Source: Neobacillus jeddahensis
Lineage (GTDB): Bacteria > Bacillota > Bacilli > Bacillales > Cytobacillaceae
NCBI RefSeq assembly: GCF_000612625.1
Contig: NZ_CCAS010000021.1
Span: 1 to 64,000 of the forward strand
Length of the DNA stretch: 64,000 nucleotides
Reading direction: 5' to 3'
Position 1 is the first letter of the stretch. Every line of letters starts with the position of its first letter. The translations under genes and the position numbers were made by a program. This document shows, one piece after another, positions 45,799 through 53,988 of this stretch. The notes under the pieces are model-generated. The model ran no database searches. It was not told the DNA's origin and was given only the letters and a program-made list of their open reading frames with translations.

Positions 45799-47133
45799 AT
45801 GATAGCCAAAATGGGATATCGTTGGGTAATTGCTATTGTGTTGTTTGTGGCTTATAGTATCCAGTATCTTGATCGTGTAAAGACGAGCGTCTTAAATCCT
45901 TCCATTGCAGTGGATCTTGGATTATCCTCGGCTGATATTGGTACAGGTGCATTCTTAATGTTACTATTTTACGGCCCTAGCCAATATATCACTGGTATAT
46001 TAACTGATAAATTCGGTGCCAAAAAAATCCTTATTTTTTCTGTCATTTCGTGGTCAGCTCTTACTGCCTTTATGGGATTCATTCAAACGAAGGAAGAATA
46101 CTTCTGGAGGATGGCTATTTTCGGATTACTTGTAGGTACAGAGTTTGTTCCTTCCGCCCGTATTCTCATGAGATGGTTTAATAAAGAAGGAAGAGCAAGA
46201 GCACAGGCATTACTTTCTTGGGCATGGATTTTGACTCCAGCATGGGCCAGTATTTTTGCTACTCAAATTGCCGTCCATGCATCAGACTGGCGAATTGTAT
46301 TCTTTATCACTGGAGCTATGGGAATTATACCATTGGTCATCATTCTCTGGTTTGTTTATGACCGGCCAGAACATTATAAAAAGATTTCAAAAGCAGAATT
46401 AGAGTATGCCTATCAGGATGAAATTGATGCTGGATTGGTCGATATTAATGATACCAAAACCCTTCAAAAGCAAATCATGAGCAAGAAAAACTTTACTTTC
46501 TTTGATCTATTTAAAAGTAAAACTTATGTTGCAATTGTTTTCGTTGACGTGGTTATGCAAATTGTCTTATATGGTGCTCTAACATGGATTCCACTTTATT
46601 TAGCAGATGTATTCGGATTTAAGTTGGCGACCATGGGTTATTGGAGTGCGATGTACTTTGCTGCAGGAGCCATTGGAAGTTTTGTTTCCTCCTATTTATC
46701 AGATAAGGTCTTTAGGGGAAATCGTCGTATTATGATTCTAACCTGCTTTATTGGTTTGACACCATTTATTTTATTACTTGCTACTCTAAATGAAGCCAAT
46801 CATACGCTGCTCGCACTTGCTTTATGCGGTATGGGTTTCTTTGCCAACATGGCATGGGGTCCATTTTTGACAGTTCCGGCAGAGATTTTTACTCCTGAGG
46901 TATACGGGAAGGCGATGGGCTTTGTTAATGGTGTTGGCTATTTTGTGGCGGCATTCAGTGCCAAAATATTTGGAAGTTTAGTCGTTGTCCAAAATGGTGT
47001 AAAAGATTATAGTATGGGCTGGATCTTCATTACGGGTTGTACGGTTGTTGGTATCATTGCTTCCATCTTTATCAAGACATCAAAGCAAACGGAAGAGAGG
47101 AGCCAGGCCGTAAATATCCCCCCTGCAAATTAA
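45799..47133 (+). CDS. MFS transporter, anion:cation symporter (ACS) family
   Basis: A 444-residue, twelve-helix transporter. N-terminal parts include FVAYSIQYLDRVKTSVLNPS and the first-loop signature DKFGAKKILIFSVISWS, with RMAIFGLLVGTEFVPSARIL typical of the tartrate/glucarate/galactarate (ACS) family. AAAGGAGGAAA precedes the ATG, 24 bp after the dehydratase gene. It is the likely uptake system for the acid catabolised by the two upstream enzymes. Confidence 0.92.
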   Translation: MIAKMGYRWVIAIVLFVAYSIQYLDRVKTSVLNPSIAVDLGLSSADIGTGAFLMLLFYGPSQYITGILTDKFGAKKILIFSVISWSALTAFMGFIQTKEEYFWRMAIFGLLVGTEFVPSARILMRWFNKEGRARAQALLSWAWILTPAWASIFATQIAVHASDWRIVFFITGAMGIIPLVIILWFVYDRPEHYKKISKAELEYAYQDEIDAGLVDINDTKTLQKQIMSKKNFTFFDLFKSKTYVAIVFVDVVMQIVLYGALTWIPLYLADVFGFKLATMGYWSAMYFAAGAIGSFVSSYLSDKVFRGNRRIMILTCFIGLTPFILLLATLNEANHTLLALALCGMGFFANMAWGPFLTVPAEIFTPEVYGKAMGFVNGVGYFVAAFSAKIFGSLVVVQNGVKDYSMGWIFITGCTVVGIIASIFIKTSKQTEERSQAVNIPPAN

Positions 47134-47136
47134 AAC

Positions 47137-47225
47137 CATGGGGACGGTTCCTCGGTATTTTAGAAGTTTTTTGGATGGCTGGATATCTCCCTCGGACCAT
47201 TAAGGAATTAGTTTGGTTGACTGTT
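47137..47225. repeat. GGGGACGGTT-type dispersed element, long form
   Basis: CCATGGGGACGGTTCC followed by similarity to 38770-38862. It directly follows the transporter gene. Confidence 0.5.
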
Positions 47226-47323
47226 ACTGCTAGTGCCTAAGTATTATTTAGTAAATATTACTGGCCTTCTAAAGTAGTGGTAAAGGCTGGGAGAGGCGAT
47301 GATATATTAATTCAATTAACGCC

Positions 47324-47359
47324 AAAAAAGGTAAGAGCGATTTTGCTCTTACCTTTTTT
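47324..47359 (+). terminator. Strong terminator after the sugar-acid operon
   Basis: A 15-bp stem, AAAAAAGGTAAGAGC with its complement, and a 6-base loop, effective in both directions. The stretch 47360-47924 contains no convincing gene; an 88-codon reverse frame at 47422-47688 has no good start site. Confidence 0.85.
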
Positions 47360-47924
47360 GGTGGTTAATCAGGTGACGTGGCTTCTAGTACTCTAAGTAA
47401 ACGATCCACAGAGGACACATCTTAATAGTCATGGCCAGTACATTGGACGATCATAATCGAATCTTTTCGGGCTGTGTATAATAATATGGAAAACCTCCCA
47501 AAAGTAAAACTGATTAGTAATTTTCTAACCTTAATTAAGCATACTGCCATTATATTAGTAAGTAGCGCAAAGTTCTTTCTCCTTGTTTTATTAATATAAA
47601 TTCTATCCGTATCAGCTTTAATATCCTTGATCATTAATTTTTTTGCAGTAATTGTTTTTCCCTCATGCTGATCGGACCCTTCGGGCATAATTTCACCAGA
47701 TTATGAGATTCATAGAGTGTCTTATAATAAAATTTTCAGAACGATAAGGGAAGGTTCTTCTGATTAACGCTCGTGCCGCGGTCCTGATTGTGTGCAATAT
47801 TATTTCGAAAATTTCAAAGTTACCGGATTAAATAGATATATAGTTTACTATTATTTGAGATTAATGTAATAGGACAATTCGCTTATTGAATACCTATTTA
47901 TAAAAATGAAATGGGTGGTTACGA

Positions 47925-48873
47925 ATGAGCAAGCAGATGATGAGGATTAAACTATCCCAAATTAGACTAGAACCGGAGTTTCGATTAAGGGAAAAGGACT
48001 TAGGTTTAGAACTAAGCATTAATAAACAGGGGTTAAGGGTACCGTTAATTGTCGAGGAAGAAAGTAAAGGCTGTTATGTATTAGTTGATGGTTATCGGCG
48101 TTTTTTTTGCCCTTCAATTTTTAGGAAAGCTAAAAGCTGACTGTATTATTGAAAAGTTATCATCAGAAGATGAGAGAATTGTTAAGCGGCTGAGTATGGA
48201 ATTACACACTAAAAGAAGAACTGCATATCAGTTAGAAAAGATGATAAATCACTTGTTAAAAACTGAAAAATATGATGTGAAGTCAATTGCAGGATTATGT
48301 AATGTAACAGAAAAGACATTAAACAAATATATACAAGGATTGGATGTAAATCTGGAATGGATAAGAAGAGGGGAAAAAACAGGTGCCGGCAGACATGCAT
48401 TTACTGATATCCATAGTTTAAATCTAAGTGAGGAGGACAAAAATTTTATTGCTGATTTATATATTAATAGAAATATTAATAAAGCCATTATTGATGTCAT
48501 AAAAAAGGCTGCAAAGGAAGAGGCATTTGAGGATATACCAGAGGAAAATATAAAAAAATGCTTGAGCCAAATAATTGATCACCAGTTGAAAGAATACGAA
48601 CAAGTAAAAGAGATTTTATATAATAATAGTTTACAAGCTAATTATAATGAAAAAGCACATACATTTATGCATAATTTAGTATTAAACCTATTAAAAAGAA
48701 TAGAAAAAAGTTTTAAAAATAAGTACTACGTGAATTATGTATCTATTAAGCAAAGAGATCAGCTAAATAAGTTACTTAGGAGTTTATTCATTTTATTGAA
48801 TCCTCCTTTAAAATGGTCTGAGTTTCCAAAGAAAGATAAACTTAATAGGAATCCAGAAGATGAAACCGGTTAA
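47925..48873 (+). pseudogene. ParB/Spo0J-like protein gene with a frameshift
   Basis: Two overlapping frames together give one ParB-type protein of about 315 residues. The first encodes the ParB N-terminal domain (IKLSQIRLEPEFRLREKD, then VPLIVEEES, YVLVDGYRR). The second continues FALQFLGKLKADCIIEKL, RRTAYQLEKMI, and a helix-turn-helix DVKSIAGLCNVTEKTLNKYI. The frame changes in a run of eight Ts at 48101-48108; seven would restore it. A low-complexity C-terminal helical region follows. GGGTGG lies upstream of the ATG. Chromosomal partition proteins sit near oriC, so this is more likely a plasmid- or phage-derived regulator. It may be a pseudogene, a slippage-controlled gene or a sequencing error. 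Confidence 0.75.
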
Positions 48874-48989
48874 TTACTTAGAATATGGCGGTACTATGGG
48901 CTAAGACTGACTATTATTCAGAACACTTTAAATAAGTAAAAGTTATTGCAATAAAGTTGATGATAATGTTTGTTCGGAGGGTATAATTT

Positions 48990-49160
48990 CGTCCTGCGCT
49001 TCTTTCCTTTTTGGGAAGGAGGTGATAATCATGGAAACATTTCTTGAAATTGTCGAAAAGCCTAATGGAAATAATACGTGAAGTTAGAGCGCTATTTCTT
49101 TCGGAAAAACTTTCTAGAAAATAAGAAAATAACCCTAAGCTAAGGCAAAAGGCTGGACAT
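48990..49160 (+). repeat. Repeat family A, degenerate copy with intact start
   Basis: GGGAAGGAGGTGATAATCATGG and METFLEIV at the start match the cassette at 139-281. The frame is then disrupted, and later codons (RALFLSEKLSRK-like) appear in another frame. It is non-functional as a gene. Confidence 0.6.
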
Positions 49161-49199
49161 ATTACGAATTTATCCGTGAAATTCCTAGTTATGCAACGA

Positions 49200-49231
49200 A
49201 AAGCCCTTATCCGGAGATTGGATAAGGGCTT
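49200..49231. terminator. Terminator-like hairpin
   Basis: AAGCCCTTATCC and GGATAAGGGCTT form a 12-bp stem. Between here and 49588 lie the palindrome TCGAACTTGTTCGA (49336-49349) and a TATAAT near 49440. Confidence 0.6.
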
Positions 49232-49335
49232 AAAAGAGGGATTTCGACAAGTTTTTTCCATCAAGGGGTGAAAAAGTGGAACTATAATGCCATTCAACCC
49301 ATAACTAATTAAACGTTTGAATAGTATAGCCTATA

Positions 49336-49349
49336 TCGAACTTGTTCGA
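49336..49349. promoter_or_regulatory. Palindrome upstream of the two-component genes
   Basis: Perfect 14-bp palindrome TCGAACTTGTTCGA. The half-site spacing of two bases differs from the LexA box. It lies about 240 bp before the response regulator start; its binding protein is unknown. Confidence 0.4.
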
Positions 49350-49588
49350 ATGAACGGGGGACAGGTCTTTTAAAAAAACAAAGTTAGCGATCTTGTTCTT
49401 TTCCAACAAAATTTTATTTACGAATTTTTTTAATGAGACTATAATAACAAGGCTAATGAAAGAACGGTTTGTTTTATATGTCTACTAAGGGGGAAATTCA
49501 CTAGATTACATTAGTGATTCAAGGAAACAACTTTTTCGAAAAAATTCCAGTTTTCTATCATTTATGCCTGCTAAAGGGGAGATGTGAA

Positions 49589-50728
49589 GTGTTACGCGTG
49601 ATGCTAATTGACGATGAAGAGGACGCACTTGATCTATTAGAAATATTATTACAACAGAACAAAAATGTAGCAGTTGTCGGACGTTTTACAGATCCGTTCC
49701 AAGCTTTACAGGCCATTGAAGGGACTGCGATTGATCTTGTTTTCCTTGATATTGATATGCCAGGCCTTAAGGGAACAGAGGTTGCCAGAAAAATGAAGTC
49801 CATCAACCCTCAATTAATGGTTGTATTTGTAACGGCTTATTCAGAATATGCCGTTGAAGCATTTGAAATTCAATCGAATGATTATTTACTAAAGCCGGTT
49901 ACGCTGGAAAGATTGCAGCTATGTATTTCACGAATGGGGCCGAGTGCTTTAGAACAACACCAATCTCAGAATGAGATGGTCCAACCTCATATCCAGTGTA
50001 TGGGAGGTTTTTTTCTCCATTTGCCTGGCGATCAGAAACGAACACTATCATGGAAAACAAAGAAAGAGAAAGAAGTATGTGCCTTTTTGATTCATCATCT
50101 TGATATGCCTGTCGATACAGATATTATGATTGAAGCCATTTGGCCCCAGCATGATTTGAAAAAGGCAAAAAGCTATTTATATACTTGTTTGTCCTACTTA
50201 CGGAAAGATTTAAAAGAGTCTGGCCTTCAGGTGGAGATAAAGAAAATGGGCAAAGGATTTGTCCTTTCTGCAAATGGTTTAAAAAGTGATGAGCAAATGG
50301 TGAGAGAGAAATTACTGGAACTAAATTCAAATGTGGACTTTGATGAAACACTGTTTCAGCAAATAAATGACCTGTATAAAGGGGATTATCTGGAGGGCTC
50401 TGGTTATCAGTGGGGAGTCTCTAGACAAGTAGAGTTAAAGAATCTGTACATTCGTGCATTGATCCAGTGTTATGAATATTTCAAAACTCAAAATCTGTCG
50501 CTTGCAGAGGAATGTTTACAGTGTATAGTAACGATTATCCCTGATTCTGAAAAATATGGCCGGGAATTGATTCAGATATACCTAGAATCAGGCAGGCGGA
50601 ATGCAGCCATTGCGGTATATAGGCAATTGGAGCAAACTGTAAATGATCTGGGCGTGGAATTAGAACTTGAAACGGTTCAGTTATGTAAGCAACTGAACTT
50701 AATATTACATTTAAAGAGGCATGTATGA
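49589..50728 (+). CDS. Response regulator with SARP/BTAD-type output domain
   Basis: A 379-residue regulator. The N-terminal receiver domain (about residues 3-120) has the acidic pocket IDDEED, the phosphoacceptor Asp54 in VFLDIDMPG, and the conserved lysine in NDYLLKPV. A winged-helix segment follows (about 150-235, WKTKKEKEVCAFLIHH and SYLYTCLSYLRKDL). The C-terminal part (about 260-375) is a BTAD helical bundle with tetratricopeptide-like helices, as in AfsR/SARP activators. The start is GTG after GGGGAGATG. It overlaps the sensor kinase gene in ATGA. It probably activates the giant surface-protein gene, whose promoter carries direct repeats of the SARP kind. Confidence 0.9.
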   Translation: MLRVMLIDDEEDALDLLEILLQQNKNVAVVGRFTDPFQALQAIEGTAIDLVFLDIDMPGLKGTEVARKMKSINPQLMVVFVTAYSEYAVEAFEIQSNDYLLKPVTLERLQLCISRMGPSALEQHQSQNEMVQPHIQCMGGFFLHLPGDQKRTLSWKTKKEKEVCAFLIHHLDMPVDTDIMIEAIWPQHDLKKAKSYLYTCLSYLRKDLKESGLQVEIKKMGKGFVLSANGLKSDEQMVREKLLELNSNVDFDETLFQQINDLYKGDYLEGSGYQWGVSRQVELKNLYIRALIQCYEYFKTQNLSLAEECLQCIVTIIPDSEKYGRELIQIYLESGRRNAAIAVYRQLEQTVNDLGVELELETVQLCKQLNLILHLKRHV

Positions 50729-53700
50729 AAAAAAAGATCCAATCCATTTCTATTACTTTCTTGATCTTCGTCTTGATTTGTTTTGTTCTGTACTTTGCTT
50801 TTACCTCGCAGACGAAACCAACTCCAAAAGCAATAAAAGGATATTTAAATCTTTCCACTTGGGATTTTTCTACAGACCAGTCTGTTCCGTTAAATGGAGA
50901 GTGGGAGTTCTACCCCAATCAGCTATTGTTCCAGGCTGATTTTGATTCAGATGGAAGTAAATTAAATCAGGATACGATCAAAGTGCCTGGGAAATTCAAT
51001 CAAAAGATGAAGTCGTTGGGGGTGGCGACCTATCGCTTGCATGTTAAAATAACCGATTCAAATCAAGTGTATGGCTTGAAATTATCTTCGATTCAATTAG
51101 CCAATCGAATTGTGGTTAATGGTAAAACGATTGGAAAGAGTGGAAATCCAGCAAAAAGAGAGGAATATGAAGCAAGGAATAAGCCTTATACAAGCTATAT
51201 CAATTTGCAGCAGGGCTGGAATGAAGTCATTGTTCAAGTGGCCAATTATGAATTACCCGGCAGCGGTGGAATAAATGGACCTATCTATCTTGGCAAAGCC
51301 AAGCAAATTTCTGCCTTAGATAATAAGGCACTCTCCCATGATTGGATTATCGTTATCTCCTTTCTGATTATGGGTCTATATTTTGTTGGGTTATATTCAC
51401 AGCGTAAGGAAGACAGTTCCTTGATTATTTTTGGATTGGTCTGTATTTTTTCAGCGTTGTTTGCGGCAGCTAGTGGGGAGCGAGTAATCTTTGATATTTT
51501 CCCTCATCTGCCCTTTTGGTTACATTATCGGATACAGATTTTATCTTCGATTGGCACGGGAATGGGCTTGTTACTCTTTGTATATACGGCATTTCAGTCA
51601 TATTGCTCACAGAGAACCATTCAGATGGGATTGATAGCCGGAACGATTATGGGGTTGTTGGCGCTCACTTTTCTTACTCATTTATATACAGGCATGTTTT
51701 TACCAATCACATCAGGATATATCACGTTTTCGTTATTGTATGTTACACATGTTTTCGTATTAGCAGCTCTCCATCGAATAGAGGGCAGTGTCTATCTCGC
51801 TGTTGCGGCGGTTGCTTTAATGGCATATGCACTCAATCAAACTGCTTATTCCAATTTTGCAGTGCCGGTTTATAAGGTGATTCCCTTTGAACCGTTCCTG
51901 TTTATATTAATGCTTGCGTTATTGATGTCCCTTAGATTTTCAAATGCCTTTCGAAAAATTAAAGAACTCTCTGTCCAACTTATAAAAGCAGATAAATTGA
52001 AGGATGAATTTCTTGCGAGAACCTCCCATGAGTTTAAGTCACCATTGCATGGGATTATGAATATATCAAGGTCGATGCTTGATGATTCGTCTCATTCGTT
52101 AAAAGATGAACATCGTGAAAGACTGCAATTGATTACCAATATGACAGACAGGCTTTCACAGTTAGTCTATGACATTTTAGATTTTTCAAAGCTAAAAGAA
52201 GGAGAATTGACCATCAACTTTGAACCGGTCGATGTCCGTACAACGATTGGTCTCAATTTGCAAATTTATTCTTTCCTGGCGACTGATCGAAATATTCAGT
52301 TGGAAAATCATGTGCCTGAGGATTTACCTTATGTGTTTGCGGATGAAAGCCGTATCGTTCAAATAATCAGCAACTTACTCGATAATGCCATTAAGCATAC
52401 TGAAAATGGAGTTGTTAAAGTCCTGGCTGAAGTCCAACATGGAAAGATAGAGATTGCCGTTCGTGATACAGGAGTGGGAATGGAAGAGGAAGAGATTCCG
52501 CTTATTTTTGAACCGTTCCAAACGTTGGAGTCGCAGGCAACCCAGCGAGGTGTAGGACTGGGGTTAACTATTGTCAAGCAGCTTGTTGAACTACAAAACG
52601 GGGACATACGTGTGACATCCACAAAGGGCGAGGGGACAACTTTTACCATCACTCTTCCGATCGCAAAAATAGGGGACAAACCTAATAAAAAGTATCAGGA
52701 CACTAGTAAAGCTGTAAAGCATCCGGAGTATTCCTTTCTAACTCCTTATTATTTGGAACAGCAAGGTAAATATACGGTTCTAATTGCGGATGATAATTTT
52801 TCTAATTTAAGGATATTGATGGATACCCTTGAATCCATTCATTGTAATGTCATTGCGGTCCAAAATGGTCACGAGGTGATGGAGCAGCTGAATAGACCAC
52901 ATTCGATTGACTTGGCTATACTGGATTTAATGATGCCGGGGATGTCTGGTTATGAGGTTTGCCAGGAGATTCGTACAAACTATTCATTAACAGAGTTTCC
53001 TGTTCTAATGGTAACAGCAGCCATTCAACCGAAGGATAAGGTGGCTGCATTTGAGGCGGGAGCGAATGACTTTTTACCAAAACCATTTGACCTGGACGAA
53101 TTAAAGGCAAGGATTGGTAGTTTGCTAGCGATGAAGGAATCATTCAGCAAAGCCTTAAATTTAGAAGTAGCTTTCTTGCAGTCACAGATTAAACCGCATT
53201 TTCTTTATAACGCGTTGAACAGTATTGTTGCTTCAAGCTATACGGATGCGGAAAGATCGAGAAATTTAACGCTAAATCTCGCTGATTATTTACGGGGAAG
53301 TTTTCATTTTAATAATTTGCAAAAGCGAGTTCCGTTCAGCCAGGAATTAAATTTGATTCAATCCTATATTGAGATTGAAAAGGCTCGGTTCAGAGATCGT
53401 ATTCGAGTCGAATACCACATTGATCCTGTAATGAACGATATTAAGATTCCTCCGCTTTTAATTCAACCGCTTGTTGAGAATGCCATCCGGCATGGGATTG
53501 GAAAGCAGCTTGAAGGAGGAACAGTGAAAATATCTGCTTATCGAGATGGGGGATATGTTCACATCGAAGTTGAGGATAATGGAGTAGGAATGACCGAGGT
53601 TTTTTTGGAAAGTTCAGGTAATGAAACGAACGAAAACAAAGGGGTAGGTCTCGAAAATATTAGGAGAAGAATGAAGGTTGAGTATGGATTGGGATTGGAA

Positions 53701-53769
53701 ATTTATAGTGAGCAAGGCGTTGGGACAAAAGTAGCTGTGCGGATTCCTTGTGAGCCAGAGAAAAATTGA
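50725..53769 (+). CDS. Hybrid sensor kinase: 7TMR-DISM sensor, HisKA kinase, receiver, LytS-type kinase
   Basis: A 1,014-residue membrane sensor. In order: helix (8-28); extracellular DISMED2-like domain of galactose-binding type (about 35-200, with LNGEWEFYPNQL and GGINGPIYLG); seven-helix 7TMR-DISM region (about 205-405); a HisKA/HATPase kinase with His435 in ARTSHEFKSP; a receiver (about 683-800) with Asp734 in AILDLMMPG; and a second kinase of the LytS type with His825 in QIKPHFLYNALNS and a C-terminal HATPase (ENAIRHGIG, GVGLENIRRR). Having two different histidine kinase modules suggests an internal phosphorelay or dual output. Its partner is the response regulator overlapping its start. 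The extracellular domain may sense a carbohydrate. Confidence 0.92.
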   Translation: MKKKIQSISITFLIFVLICFVLYFAFTSQTKPTPKAIKGYLNLSTWDFSTDQSVPLNGEWEFYPNQLLFQADFDSDGSKLNQDTIKVPGKFNQKMKSLGVATYRLHVKITDSNQVYGLKLSSIQLANRIVVNGKTIGKSGNPAKREEYEARNKPYTSYINLQQGWNEVIVQVANYELPGSGGINGPIYLGKAKQISALDNKALSHDWIIVISFLIMGLYFVGLYSQRKEDSSLIIFGLVCIFSALFAAASGERVIFDIFPHLPFWLHYRIQILSSIGTGMGLLLFVYTAFQSYCSQRTIQMGLIAGTIMGLLALTFLTHLYTGMFLPITSGYITFSLLYVTHVFVLAALHRIEGSVYLAVAAVALMAYALNQTAYSNFAVPVYKVIPFEPFLFILMLALLMSLRFSNAFRKIKELSVQLIKADKLKDEFLARTSHEFKSPLHGIMNISRSMLDDSSHSLKDEHRERLQLITNMTDRLSQLVYDILDFSKLKEGELTINFEPVDVRTTIGLNLQIYSFLATDRNIQLENHVPEDLPYVFADESRIVQIISNLLDNAIKHTENGVVKVLAEVQHGKIEIAVRDTGVGMEEEEIPLIFEPFQTLESQATQRGVGLGLTIVKQLVELQNGDIRVTSTKGEGTTFTITLPIAKIGDKPNKKYQDTSKAVKHPEYSFLTPYYLEQQGKYTVLIADDNFSNLRILMDTLESIHCNVIAVQNGHEVMEQLNRPHSIDLAILDLMMPGMSGYEVCQEIRTNYSLTEFPVLMVTAAIQPKDKVAAFEAGANDFLPKPFDLDELKARIGSLLAMKESFSKALNLEVAFLQSQIKPHFLYNALNSIVASSYTDAERSRNLTLNLADYLRGSFHFNNLQKRVPFSQELNLIQSYIEIEKARFRDRIRVEYHIDPVMNDIKIPPLLIQPLVENAIRHGIGKQLEGGTVKISAYRDGGYVHIEVEDNGVGMTEVFLESSGNETNENKGVGLENIRRRMKVEYGLGLEIYSEQGVGTKVAVRIPCEPEKN

Positions 53770-53781
53770 TTAAATCAAAAG

Positions 53782-53826
53782 ACCGAATTACTTGTCAAAT
53801 TATGACAATATATTCGGTTTTTTTTA
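53782..53826 (+). terminator. Terminator after the sensor kinase gene
   Basis: ACCGAAT and ATTCGGT, with an inner GTCA/TGAC, form a hairpin followed by eight Ts. It separates the two-component operon from the surface-protein gene. Confidence 0.7.
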
Positions 53827-53865
53827 GGTTTTTTAAGGTTTTTTTAAGGTATATTGTCATATGAT
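53826..53865 (+). promoter_or_regulatory. Predicted activator site and -10 box of the surface-protein gene
   Basis: Three direct AGGT-centred repeats (AGG at 53826, 53836 and 53847, within T-rich TTAAGGT) are spaced 10-11 bp. Nine bases after the third is TATGAT (53860-53865). There is no good -35 box. Direct repeats of one helical turn close to the -10 box are typical of SARP/OmpR-type activators, fitting the upstream response regulator. A leader of about 115-120 nt precedes the ATG. Confidence 0.55.
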
Positions 53866-53988
53866 GTTGAATTGTAGAAGGGTGACATTTATCACATTAA
53901 AAAGGGTGGATTTATAAGCTAATAGGTTCATAGAACTAGGATAGTTTAGAAATCATCAACTTAATAAAAATAAGAGGGGAAGAAAAAA

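Noticed and set aside
47422-47688. 88-codon reverse-strand frame in an otherwise empty gap
   Set aside because: No clear ribosome binding site or family; composition fits random AT-rich sequence. It might be a remnant but cannot be supported.
49336-49349. Possible LexA box TCGAACTTGTTCGA
   Set aside because: The half-sites are two bases apart instead of four, so it does not fit the Bacillus LexA operator.
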